Shown here: positions 1 through 7,421 of the stretch, one piece after another
Position numbering within the stretch: position 1 is the stretch's first letter
Layout of the letters: each line of letters begins with the position of its first letter
NCBI GenBank assembly: GCA_050743125.1
Contig: JBOGEB010000198.1
Span: 1 to 7,608 of the forward strand
Source: JBOGEB01 sp050743125
Lineage (GTDB): Bacteria > Actinomycetota > Nitriliruptoria > Euzebyales > Egibacteraceae
Length of the DNA stretch: 7,608 nt
Direction of reading: 5' to 3'
The notes under the pieces: model-generated
Told to the model about the DNA's origin: nothing
What the model saw: only the letters and a program-made list of their open reading frames with translations
Databases searched by the model: none
Made by a program: the position numbers and the translations under genes

Positions 1-68
1 GCACCGGCACCGGCTGCGGCCGAGGCGGCGCCGGCTGGGGCCGAGGCGGCAGCGGCGCCGGCTGGGGC
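1..68 (-). repeat. Tandem repeat coding for the Pro-rich tail
   Basis: Two copies of a 19-bp unit, identical except for one base, lie at 10-28 and 31-49 (period 21), with a partial third copy from 58. Read on the minus strand they give the heptad PPRPQPA followed by PPRPQPV. The period is a multiple of three, so copy-number changes would keep the frame. The array may continue beyond the left edge. Confidence 0.75.
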
Positions 69-1732
69 ACCACAGGGCCGGGGACGACCACCGGCGGCTC
101 GGGGTTGGGGGCTGGGATCTCCGTCACGGCTGGGGTAGACGGCGGGAGCTCCGGCCGGTTGATGGCCGCCCTGATGGTGAAACCAAGGACTGCGACAGCG
201 GTGACCGCGGAGCCAGCCACACGGACCCACTGCGACCAGTCTCTCTTTGGGCCGGGCTGGCCATCGGCCGAAAGGTGTTGCCGGGCCGCGTCGCGGTTCT
301 GGCGGGTGACCGCAGCGGCGCGGGGATTGTGGAACCTCCGGAGCTTGGCCGCCTCGTCGAGCACGCGAAGCGCGGTGCGCGGGTCGTCCAAGGCCAGGGC
401 ACCGCTGCCGATCTGGTGAAGGAAGTATGCCTGGTCGCCGACCTGCTGCAGCGTCTGGGCAGCGTGCAGTCCCTGCTCGAGGGTAGAGCGCCACGCCTGC
501 CAACGGCCGCTGAGGACCAACGCCGGCTCGACCCCTCGGATGAGGCCGATGGCACTGTCCCACTCCCCCGCCTCGCAGGCGAACTCGAGCAGCTTCAGGG
601 CAGCGTTGCTGGCCGACAGCAAGTCCTCCGGCTGGGTGCTGGGATCCTCCAACCACGCGACCAGTTTGCGCAGCGCTAGGGCTCGGTCCACCGCCGGACC
701 GAGCAGGCGCTCTGGCTGGCCGAGGGAGCCAGCGGGCAGGCTGTAGCGGCCTCGGCGCTGCTCGACGAGCTCCCGCCCACGCAGCTCACGGAGCTCTGCG
801 CCGGCGTTGGCCACCGAGCCCATCGCCGTGACGAGCTTTTCGGGCAGCAGCATGCCACCGGCCATCACGAGCACGGCGATGACCCGCCGCTGCTGGTCCG
901 ACAGCCCGCCGACACACATCCGTCGAAGGACCTCGACTGGGTCGCCGGCTTGCAGCGCCCCGACCAGCTCGGCGAACGTCCGACCGTCTTCGCGGACCAG
1001 TCCGGTCGCCTGGAGGAGGCGCAGTGGGTGGCCGGCCAGCAGACTCCAAAGCTGGTGGATGTCGGCGGGCTCGTCGGCTTGCGGCTGCCTGCCCAGGGCT
1101 TGACGTACCAACTGGCCGGCAGCCTGCTCGTCCAGCCCGGAAAGCTCGATCGAGCGATGCTGAGTCGCCATCCGCCGGCGGGTGGACGTGAGCACCACCC
1201 GGCAGCCCCGGAGCGCGTCGAGCAGCTCGGCAAGCTCGTCAGGACCGAACTCGACGTCATCGAGCAGCAGGACCGCCTGCGACCGCCCAAGCTCGCGCCG
1301 AAGCTCGTGATCCGCCAGCTTCACCCGCACGTCACCGCGGTGCGCCAACACGAACAGCGCCTGCAGCAGGTCCCCCAGCGTCTGGCCAGCCGCCGAGTGG
1401 TAGACGACCGGCAAATCCGGGAACGCCGCGACCGCGCGGTGCGCAAGATTGCGCAGCAAGCTGGTCTTGCCGATCCCGCCCTCGCCGTAGACCTCCACGA
1501 GCGCCTGCTCGCGGAGCGCCTCCAGCGCCTCCTCGACCGCGTTCTGGCGTCCGAGCAGGTCAGGGAACGGTTCCGGAAGGACCTGGCCGGTCGGCCGCAG
1601 GCGCAACAGCGCGCCCCGCGACGCGCCAGCCGCCTCCGCGACCTCGACGCCGTACGGGCCGACGGCCACACGCCAGCCGCCGACGAACACATGCTCAGAC
1701 GTCCCGCCGGACGGACCCCTCTGACCAGCCAT
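1..1732 (-). CDS. STAND/NB-ARC-type ATPase with TPR-like region, one membrane helix and Pro-rich tail (3' end missing)
   Basis: The frame is open from 1732 to the left edge (577 codons, no stop seen). Residues 1-57 are a short leader before a GRQ motif (61-63). A Walker A loop, GEGGIGKT, lies at 83-90 (K89). Walker B is VLLLDD, ending D158-D159. RVVLTSTRR (178-186) fits the NB-ARC sensor strand, and GHPL (234-237) matches the GLPL motif. About 255-340 resembles a winged helix. About 340-495 is helical and TPR-like, with a GDQAYFLHQIGSGAL stretch as in many actinobacterial NB-ARC proteins. W502 to about I524 is a plausible single membrane helix; K/R residues before it suggest the ATPase is cytoplasmic and the tail outside. 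The tail is Pro-rich with PPRPQP repeats. I chose ATG 1732 because GGGAG sits 6 nt upstream; in-frame ATG 1786 and GTG 1861 lack such a site. By family it is likely a nucleotide-switched sensor or signalling ATPase. The ligand is unknown, and any terminal domain lies outside the window. Confidence 0.88.
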   Translation of the reverse strand, partial: MAGQRGPSGGTSEHVFVGGWRVAVGPYGVEVAEAAGASRGALLRLRPTGQVLPEPFPDLLGRQNAVEEALEALREQALVEVYGEGGIGKTSLLRNLAHRAVAAFPDLPVVYHSAAGQTLGDLLQALFVLAHRGDVRVKLADHELRRELGRSQAVLLLDDVEFGPDELAELLDALRGCRVVLTSTRRRMATQHRSIELSGLDEQAAGQLVRQALGRQPQADEPADIHQLWSLLAGHPLRLLQATGLVREDGRTFAELVGALQAGDPVEVLRRMCVGGLSDQQRRVIAVLVMAGGMLLPEKLVTAMGSVANAGAELRELRGRELVEQRRGRYSLPAGSLGQPERLLGPAVDRALALRKLVAWLEDPSTQPEDLLSASNAALKLLEFACEAGEWDSAIGLIRGVEPALVLSGRWQAWRSTLEQGLHAAQTLQQVGDQAYFLHQIGSGALALDDPRTALRVLDEAAKLRRFHNPRAAAVTRQNRDAARQHLSADGQPGPKRDWSQWVRVAGSAVTAVAVLGFTIRAAINRPELPPSTPAVTEIPAPNPEPPVVVPGPVVPQPAPLPPRPQPAPPRPQPVPV

Positions 1733-1738
1733 CCGCTT

Positions 1739-1743
1739 CTCCC
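1739..1743 (-). promoter_or_regulatory. Ribosome-binding site of the STAND ATPase gene
   Basis: GGGAG on the minus strand, 6 nt before ATG 1732. It decides the start in favour of 1732 over the longer in-frame alternatives. Confidence 0.7.
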
Positions 1744-1896
1744 AACAGCGAGGCGCTCCAGCGAGCTGCCTCCACCGGTCGACCATGCACGCACGTTCGG
1801 CGCAGGAGTGACCACGCCGAGCCTGGTCGTCTGATCGTTCCTGTCGAGAAGATGAGCGCACGGGTGCCCATCCTGATACTCCCACCGGAGAGACCG

Positions 1897-1968
1897 ATGG
1901 CGCCGGCGCTCGCGGCTACGCTGGGCGGGCATGGGCGCCCCGCTGATCTTGTCGCTCGGCACGCTTGA
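1897..1968 (+). CDS. Possible 23-residue upstream ORF overlapping the phosphotransferase start
   Basis: GGAGAG (1887-1892) lies 4 nt before ATG 1897, a better initiation site than that of the long gene. The frame reads MAPALAATLGG... for 23 codons and stops at TGA 1966-1968, 35 nt beyond ATG 1931 and in a different frame. It may be a leader peptide that tunes expression, a chance site, or the trace of an indel that separated the original start from the main frame. It exists as mRNA only if transcription starts upstream of 1887, which conflicts with the leaderless model. Confidence 0.3.
   Translation: MAPALAATLGGHGRPADLVARHA
1917..1922 (+). promoter_or_regulatory. Candidate -10 element for leaderless transcription of the phosphotransferase gene
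   Basis: TACGCT ends 8 nt before ATG 1931, so transcription could begin at or next to the start codon. Leaderless mRNAs are common in Actinobacteria, and ATG 1931 has no purine-rich ribosome-binding site at proper spacing: only GGGCGGGC, which abuts the ATG. No convincing -35 is visible. Confidence 0.35.
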
Positions 1969-4900
1969 CCGCGGCGCGCTGGAGGTGGTCGGGGGCAAGG
2001 CGGCGAACCTGGGTGAGCTGCTGCGGGCCGACCTGCCGGTGCCGGACGGGTTCTGCGTCACCACCGCGGCCTACGCGCTGGTGGCGGACGGCTCCCCGGC
2101 CTTGGCGGCGCTGCTCGACGAGCTGGTGGGGGCACCGGCGGACCGCCTGGTCGAGCTCGCCACACAGGCGCGGGAGGCCCTGCTGGCCGCGCCGGTGCCG
2201 GGCAGGGTCACCGAGGCGGTCACCAGCGCCTATCGGGTGCTCGGTTGTGACGCCCGCGTGGCCGTGCGCTCGTCCGCCACGGCCGAGGACCTGCCGTTCG
2301 CCAGCTTCGCCGGGCAGCAGGAGACGTATCTCAACGTGCTGGGCGAGGACGCGGTGCTGGACGCGGTACGGCGCTGCTGGGCGTCGCTGTGGACGGACCG
2401 TGCGGTCGCCTACCGCGCCGCGAACGGCATCGATCCCCGATCGGTTGCGTTGGCGGTGGTGGTGCAGCGCATGGTGGACGCGACGGTGGCGGGGGTGATG
2501 TTCACCGCGAACCCACTCACGGGCCGTCGGGGACAGGCGGTGATCGACGCCAGCCCGGGCCTGGGCGAGGCCGTGGTCTCGGGCGCGGTGAACCCGGACC
2601 ACTTCGTGGTCGACACGGCCACGGGTGCCGTCCTCGAGCGCACCTTGGGCGACAAGCGGGTGGAGATCGTGGCCGTGCCCGGCGGCGGCACCCGCCGCGT
2701 CGAGCGGACGGACGCGGTGCCGGCGGAGCCCTGCCTGGCCGACGAGCAGCTGTGGGCGCTCGCCGGACTCGCGCGGCGGGTAGAAGGCGTCTACGGAGGC
2801 GTGCCCCAGGACACGGAGTTCGCCGTGGACGGCCAGGGCCAGCTGTGGCTGGTGCAGGCCCGCCCGATCACCACGCTGTTCCCACTCCCACCGGACGCCC
2901 CACCTCCGCAGGGGCCGGACCTGCGCGTGTACTTCAGCGTCAACGTCGCCCAAGGGGTGTTCCGCCCGTTCACCCCGATGGGGGTGCAGGCGTTCCGGCT
3001 CCTGGCCTCGTCCGTGGCTCGTATCGCGGGGGCAGCACCGCGCGACCCGCTCGCCGGCCCCCAAGGACTGAAGGAGGCCGCCGGCCGCCTGTTCGTGGAC
3101 GTGACGCCGGTGGTCCGCAGCAGGCTCGGGCGGCGCGTGGCGCGCTTCGTCACGGCCCACATGGAGGCGAGAAGCACCGACGCGCTCCGCGTCCTCGTTG
3201 CTGACCAACGACTGGCACCGCTGCCCCGGTCCTCACGAGCGCTGCGCCGGGCCGGAACGGTCCTGGCCCGCTACCGTGTCCCCGCGCGGCTGCTCCAGGC
3301 GCTGCGCAACCCGACACGGGCGAGGCGGGAAGCGCTCGACCGCGTGGACGCGCTCCTGGACGCCGCGGTCGCACCCGATCATGCCTCCGCCGCGGCGCGG
3401 TTGGACCTCGCGGAGCGCTGCCTGCTGGAGCGTGGCTATCCGATCGTCCTCAACCTGGCGCCGTTGATGGCCGCGGGCATAGGCAGCTTCGGCCTCGCCT
3501 TCAAGCTCCTGGGCGAGCGGGCGACCGCCGACGAGCGGGACGCCGTACGGCGGGCGCTGCCGCACAACCCGACCACCGCGATGGACGTGGCGCTGTGGTC
3601 CCTCGGTGCGCGGCTGTGCGCCGACGAGGAGTCCGCGCGGGCACTGCGTGAGCAGTCGCCGGAGGAGCTCGCCGCGGCGTATCGCGAGGAGGTCCTGCCC
3701 GCGCCGCTGCAACAGGGGCTGGCGGACTTCCTCCGCGCCTACGGCCATCGCGGAGTGGCGGAGATCGACCTGGGCCTGCCGCGCTGGGCCGACGAGCCGA
3801 CCCACCTGCTGGGCGCGTTGGCGAACTACCTCCGGCCGTCAGACGGCCAGCCGACGCCGGACGCGCAGTTCCGCGCCGCTGCCGAGCGGGCGGATGCCCT
3901 CATGGACGAGCTGGCGGGCCGGCGACGATTGATCGGCCCGCTCGTGCGGTTCCTGCTGCGGCGCGGGCGACAGCTGGCCGGGCTGCGGGAGGCACCGAAG
4001 TTCCACCTGGTGGCGCTGCTGGCGCGGGTGCGCTCGCAGCTGCTGGTTCCCGTCGGCGAGGAGCTGGCCCGCGCCGGGCGCCTGGAGCGGTGTGAGGATC
4101 TGTTCTTCCTCGACCTGTCGGAGGCGCGCCAGCTGGTGGCCGGAGCCGAGGATCTCCGGCCGGTGATCCGGGAGCGGCGGGCGAGCTACGCGGCCGAGCT
4201 GCGCCGCCGGCACGTGCCGCGCGTGCTGCTGTCCGACGGCACCGAGCCGATGGTGGCCGAGGGCGCGGCTGTCAGCGACGGCGCGTTGCGCGGCGCGCCC
4301 GCCTCGGCAGGGCTGGTGACGGGGACGGCCCGGGTCGTGCTCGACCCGGTAGGCGCACGGCTGGAGCCGGGCGAGATCCTGGTGGCGCCCTCCACCGACC
4401 CCGGCTGGACGCCGCTGTTCCTGACCGCGGGCGGGCTGGTGATGGAGATGGGCGGGGCCATGTCACACGGCGCGGTCGTGGCCCGCGAGTACGGAATCCC
4501 GGCCGTCGTCGGCGTGCCCGGCGCCACCGAGCGGATCCGCACGGGCGACCAGATCACCGTGGACGGCTCGGCGGGGACGGTCGTGGTCGGCGACGCCGCG
4601 CCGGAGGCGCGGGGTGACGGCGACGACGAGGTCTCCTGGGATCCGCCGATCCCCGACTCGACGTGGGTGCGCCGGCAGGTCGTCGAGCACATGCCCGACC
4701 CGCTCTCGCCGCTGTTCGAGGAGCTGTACCTCCGCGAGGGCTTGGAGCGCCCGATCGACAGGCTCCTCGAGTTCATGTTGGGCGACATCAGCCTGCGGGT
4801 CGAGGACATGATGGACCGCCCCTTGTTCACCACCGTCAACGGCTTCGCCTACCAACGCGCGGACTACCGTCTCCGGCCCACGCTGCTGCCGACCCTGCTC

Positions 4901-6277
4901 CGGGCCACGGTCGCGGAGATGCGCACGCTGTTCGGCAAGGGGGACGACTACTGGCGCGACCAGGCGCTGCCGACGTACCTGCGGACCGTGGAGCGCTGGC
5001 GATCCGCCGACGCCCCAGCGCTGTCCGATGACGACCTCTTGGGCGGCATCCGCGAGCTGGCCTTGGCGGACGCGGAGTACTGGTTCCCCTGCGCCATCGT
5101 GGTCGGCGCCGCGAAGCTGACCGACGGGTTGCTCAACCGCTTCCTCGCGGTCGCCGTCCGCGGCCGAAACCTCACCAGCGGCCTGTTCCTGCGCGGCTTC
5201 CCGTCGAAGACCCTGGAGGGCGACGCCACTCTTGAGGCGCTCGCCGACCGGGTGCGGGCCTCCGACGCGCTGCGGCAGGCCGTCCTGGACACCCCGGCGG
5301 AGGAACTGCTGGAGACGCTGCGCGAGGCGCCGGGCGGCGACGAGGTGCTCGCGGGCCTGGAGACGTACTTCCGCGACTTCGGTCACCAGATCTACTCGCT
5401 GGACTTCGCCGAGCCGACGCAGGCGGACGACCCTGCGCCTACGCTGCGCAGCCTGCAGGTGCGAGCAGCCGGCGAGCCGCGGGACGTGCGGGCGCTCCAG
5501 GCTGCGATCGCCCGCGAGCGCGACGCGTGCACCGAACAGACGGCGCGCGCGCTCGACCCGGTACGGCGGCGGGCCTTTCGGACGCTGCTGGGTTGGGCGC
5601 AACGGTACGGCCCCGGGCGTGAGGAGGCGCTGTTCTGTCTCGGGGCGGGCTGGCCCACGCTGCGGCGCCTGGCGGCAGAGCTCGGACGCCGGCTGGCGGC
5701 GGCCGGATCCCTGGACGCGCCCGACGACGTGTTCTTCCTGGAGACGGCAGAGCTGCAAGCGGCGATCGCCGCGCGGGCTGCCGGGGCGCCGAAAGGGGAG
5801 CTCGCCGAGCTCGCGCAGGAGCGGCGCGCCCTACGGGAGCTGCGTTGCCGCCTACGAGCGCCGGCGGCGGTGCCCCCGAAGGCGCGGCTGCGCCTCGGCC
5901 CGATCGACCTGTCCGTGTTCGAGACGCAGAAACGGAACGAGGACACCGGGGACCCGACCGCACCGCTGCGCGGCTTCCCGGTCAGCCCGGGGCGCGTCAC
6001 CGCACCAGCGAGCGTGATCCTCGGCCCCCACGACTTCAGCAAGATGGCGTCGGGCTCCATCCTCGTCTGCCCCACCACCACGCCGGCTTGGACGCCGCTG
6101 TTCGCCCAGGCGGCCGGGCTGGTGACCGACATCGGCGGCATCCTCGCCCACGGCTCCATCGTGGCGCGTGAGTACGGCATCCCCGCCGTCATGGGCACCG
6201 GCAGCGGCACCCGCCGCATCCACCACGGCGACACGGTCACCATCGACGGCGACCGCGGCGTTGTCTACGGGGCGTAG
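1931..6277 (+). CDS. PEP synthase / rifampin phosphotransferase-like enzyme with two substrate-His modules
   Basis: 1448 residues. Residues 1-315 form a PPDK_N-type ATP-grasp: GGKAANLGEL (21-30), AVRSSATAEDLPFASF (111-126), AGQQETYLN (127-135), PQDTEF (292-297) and VQARPITTL (308-316). Residues 331-784 match the RPH substrate-binding domain: LRVYFSVN (331-338), FTPMG, AGRLFVDV (384-391), YGHRGVAEIDL (604-614) and EDLFFL (722-727). A swivelling domain (785-888) carries GGAMSHGAVVAREYGIPAVVG with H846. Residues 903-1345 repeat the substrate domain in diverged form, and 1346-1447 hold a second swivelling domain, GGILAHGSIVAREYGIPAV, with H1407. There is no C-terminal PEP-utilising TIM barrel, so PEP synthesis proper is unlikely. 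RPH uses ATP to phosphorylate its substrate, giving AMP and Pi, and is usually about 860-870 residues; this protein is about 580 longer. It is probably cytoplasmic, with no signal or membrane segment seen. ATG 1931 is the only in-frame start after the stop at 1874-1876, and it sits properly before the ATP-grasp. Substrate unknown. Confidence 0.9.
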   Translation: MGAPLILSLGTLDRGALEVVGGKAANLGELLRADLPVPDGFCVTTAAYALVADGSPALAALLDELVGAPADRLVELATQAREALLAAPVPGRVTEAVTSAYRVLGCDARVAVRSSATAEDLPFASFAGQQETYLNVLGEDAVLDAVRRCWASLWTDRAVAYRAANGIDPRSVALAVVVQRMVDATVAGVMFTANPLTGRRGQAVIDASPGLGEAVVSGAVNPDHFVVDTATGAVLERTLGDKRVEIVAVPGGGTRRVERTDAVPAEPCLADEQLWALAGLARRVEGVYGGVPQDTEFAVDGQGQLWLVQARPITTLFPLPPDAPPPQGPDLRVYFSVNVAQGVFRPFTPMGVQAFRLLASSVARIAGAAPRDPLAGPQGLKEAAGRLFVDVTPVVRSRLGRRVARFVTAHMEARSTDALRVLVADQRLAPLPRSSRALRRAGTVLARYRVPARLLQALRNPTRARREALDRVDALLDAAVAPDHASAAARLDLAERCLLERGYPIVLNLAPLMAAGIGSFGLAFKLLGERATADERDAVRRALPHNPTTAMDVALWSLGARLCADEESARALREQSPEELAAAYREEVLPAPLQQGLADFLRAYGHRGVAEIDLGLPRWADEPTHLLGALANYLRPSDGQPTPDAQFRAAAERADALMDELAGRRRLIGPLVRFLLRRGRQLAGLREAPKFHLVALLARVRSQLLVPVGEELARAGRLERCEDLFFLDLSEARQLVAGAEDLRPVIRERRASYAAELRRRHVPRVLLSDGTEPMVAEGAAVSDGALRGAPASAGLVTGTARVVLDPVGARLEPGEILVAPSTDPGWTPLFLTAGGLVMEMGGAMSHGAVVAREYGIPAVVGVPGATERIRTGDQITVDGSAGTVVVGDAAPEARGDGDDEVSWDPPIPDSTWVRRQVVEHMPDPLSPLFEELYLREGLERPIDRLLEFMLGDISLRVEDMMDRPLFTTVNGFAYQRADYRLRPTLLPTLLRATVAEMRTLFGKGDDYWRDQALPTYLRTVERWRSADAPALSDDDLLGGIRELALADAEYWFPCAIVVGAAKLTDGLLNRFLAVAVRGRNLTSGLFLRGFPSKTLEGDATLEALADRVRASDALRQAVLDTPAEELLETLREAPGGDEVLAGLETYFRDFGHQIYSLDFAEPTQADDPAPTLRSLQVRAAGEPRDVRALQAAIARERDACTEQTARALDPVRRRAFRTLLGWAQRYGPGREEALFCLGAGWPTLRRLAAELGRRLAAAGSLDAPDDVFFLETAELQAAIAARAAGAPKGELAELAQERRALRELRCRLRAPAAVPPKARLRLGPIDLSVFETQKRNEDTGDPTAPLRGFPVSPGRVTAPASVILGPHDFSKMASGSILVCPTTTPAWTPLFAQAAGLVTDIGGILAHGSIVAREYGIPAVMGTGSGTRRIHHGDTVTIDGDRGVVYGA
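2921..4594 (+). other. Module 1: substrate-binding domain plus phospho-histidine domain (residues 331-888)
   Basis: This is the copy closest to canonical RPH. The substrate domain runs to about 784 and includes LPHNPTTAMDVALWSLG (543-559). The swivelling domain includes the catalytic H846, codon CAC at 4466-4468. An acidic, Gly-rich linker (about 889-902) joins it to module 2. Confidence 0.8.
4637..6271 (+). other. Module 2: diverged second substrate-binding plus phospho-histidine domain (residues 903-1447)
   Basis: Landmarks recur in the same order as in module 1: MPDPLSPLF (921-929) for FRPFTPMG, FRDFGHQIYSLDF (1147-1159) for LRAYGHRGVAEIDL, DDVFFLETAEL (1265-1275) for EDLFFLDLSEA, and H1407 for H846. 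Offsets between copies are about 577, 546, 543 and 561 residues. It has no ATP-grasp of its own. A stand-alone equivalent would resemble the split phosphotransferase subunits known from phenylphosphate synthase. Confidence 0.75.
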
Positions 6278-7416
6278 CGCCGCTCCGCCTGGGCGGCCTC
6301 CAAGGCAAGGTCGAGCAGGCGGTCGATCAGGTCACGGAACTCCAAGCCCTCGGCGGCCCAGACCGGCGGAAACATCGAGGCCAGCGTCAGCCCAGGGATC
6401 GTGTTGATCTCGTTGACGAGCACCTCGCCGGTGCGCTCGTCGTAGAAGAAGTCGACCCGAGCCATCCCGCGAGCGCCGATCGCCAGGTACGCCTCGCGGG
6501 CGTACGCCATGCAGGTCTGGGCGACGTCGGCGGGCACGTCGGCGGGACAGCGCAGCTCGACCGGCGACACGTACTTCGCCTCGTAGTCGTAGAACGCCGG
6601 GCCGACATGGACGGCCTCTCCGGGCCGGGTGACCTCGACGACCGCGTTGCCGAGCACGCCGCACTCGAGCTCGCGGATGCCCTCCAAGCCCCGCTCGACG
6701 ATCGCCACGCGGTCGTAGCCGAACGCCTCCTCAATGCCGGCGGCCAGCTCGTCGCGGTCGCGTGCTTTTCTGATGCCGATCGACGAGCCCTGCCGCGCCG
6801 GCTTGGTGAACAGGGGAAAGGCGAGCGTGCGCTCGATCCCGTCGAGCACCGCGGCCCGGTCGTCCTCCCAGGCCTGGCGGCGCACGGTGAGGTACGGCGT
6901 CTGCGGGAGCCCGCACGCCGAGAACACGCGCTTCACCGCGCTCTTGTCGATCGCGATCGCGCTGGAGGCGACGTCGGCGCCGACGTAGGGCACGCCGATG
7001 CTCGCGAGCAGGCCCTGGACCGTGCCGTCCTCGCCGTACGGGCCGTGGAGCACCGGGAAGCAGACGTCGATCGGACCGAGATCCTCGCCGATCACGAGCG
7101 CCTCGGGGTCGACGTCCTCGGTCAGACGGGAGGCCGAAGCCGGGTGGAACCGCACAAGGTGGTGGCCCTTGCGGGTCTGGACCAACGCAACGGTGTCACC
7201 GTCCTCGGGTACGCTCGGCATCGCGTGAGCGCGCGTGGGCGCCACGCCATCGACGAGCGTCCACCGCCCGTCCCTCGTGATCCCCACCGTCGTGACCAGG
7301 TAGCGCTCTCGGTCGATCGCCCCCAGCACGCCGCGCGCGGACAGGCACGAGATCTCGTGCTCGCTGGACCGGCCCCCGAACAGGACGAGGACCCGTGTGC
7401 GGATGTGGCTGGTCAC
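6265..7416 (-). CDS. ddl: D-alanine--D-alanine ligase
   Basis: 383 residues. It is a cytoplasmic ATP-grasp ligase that joins two D-alanines (ATP to ADP and Pi) to make the dipeptide added to UDP-MurNAc-tripeptide for peptidoglycan. Visible motifs: VLFGGRSSEHEIS (11-23; E19 is the equivalent of E. coli DdlB E15), LHGPYGEDGTVQG (123-135), SSAIAIDK (151-158), FTKPARQGSSIG (203-214), and FYDYEAKY (275-282; K281/Y282 match DdlB K215/Y216), with metal ligands D322, E336 and N338 in VDFFYD and VNEIN. The intact EAKY loop points to D-Ala-D-Ala rather than the D-Ala-D-Lac ligases of VanA type. I chose GTG 7416 because GGAAGGGGG lies 5 nt upstream and the family motif begins about 10 residues later; ATG 7437 and the longer frame to 7542 have no such site, and the latter would run into gpsA. 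Downstream of gpsA on the same strand, probably one operon. Confidence 0.96.
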   Translation of the reverse strand: MTSHIRTRVLVLFGGRSSEHEISCLSARGVLGAIDRERYLVTTVGITRDGRWTLVDGVAPTRAHAMPSVPEDGDTVALVQTRKGHHLVRFHPASASRLTEDVDPEALVIGEDLGPIDVCFPVLHGPYGEDGTVQGLLASIGVPYVGADVASSAIAIDKSAVKRVFSACGLPQTPYLTVRRQAWEDDRAAVLDGIERTLAFPLFTKPARQGSSIGIRKARDRDELAAGIEEAFGYDRVAIVERGLEGIRELECGVLGNAVVEVTRPGEAVHVGPAFYDYEAKYVSPVELRCPADVPADVAQTCMAYAREAYLAIGARGMARVDFFYDERTGEVLVNEINTIPGLTLASMFPPVWAAEGLEFRDLIDRLLDLALEAAQAERRYAP

Positions 7417-7421
7417 TGGTG

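Larger units (their letters stand above)
1733..1930. promoter_or_regulatory. Divergent intergenic region between the STAND ATPase and phosphotransferase genes
   Basis: This 198-bp stretch must hold the promoters of both flanking genes. For the minus-strand gene a weak candidate is TCGACA (1847-1842), a 16-bp spacer, then CAGGCT (1825-1820). For the plus-strand gene TACGCT (1917-1922) fits the actinobacterial TANNNT -10 pattern. A perfect 10-bp palindrome, GCGCCGGCGC, lies at 1900-1909, and an 8-bp palindrome, GGTCGACC, at 1777-1784; in DNA this GC-rich both may be chance. I saw no longer inverted repeat of the kind (RAE) known upstream of many actinomycete rifamycin-resistance genes. The promoter calls are guesses by eye. 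Confidence 0.4.

Noticed and set aside
1..1732. Lower G/C at third codon positions in the STAND gene as evidence of recent transfer
   Set aside because: In hand-counted samples about 12 of 80 codons ended in A or T, against about 5 of 60 in the phosphotransferase gene; the difference is too small to support transfer.
950..1834. 294-codon open frame on the plus strand opposite the STAND ATPase
   Set aside because: The minus strand in this interval encodes Walker A, Walker B and GHPL motifs in one uninterrupted frame; the plus-strand frame shows none and is Arg-rich.
1916..3208. 430-codon open frame on the minus strand opposite the phosphotransferase
   Set aside because: It is the antisense shadow of a high-GC gene: Arg/His/Gly-rich with no recognisable motif, while the plus strand carries clear ATP-grasp motifs throughout.
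4463..5758. 431-codon open frame on the minus strand inside the phosphotransferase gene
   Set aside because: Composition typical of an antisense frame (Arg, Gln, Val-rich) and no domain; the plus-strand frame has the conserved landmarks of both modules.
1931..6277. Naming the enzyme outright as a rifampin phosphotransferase or a PEP synthase
   Set aside because: There is no C-terminal PEP-binding barrel for PEP synthase, and the rifamycin pocket cannot be verified by eye in a protein with a second, extra module, so only family membership is claimed.
6285..6296. CCGCC/GGCGG hairpin just after the phosphotransferase stop, as a terminator
   Set aside because: The stem is only 4-5 bp with a tiny loop, has no T-tract, and is ordinary coding sequence for the ddl C-terminus.
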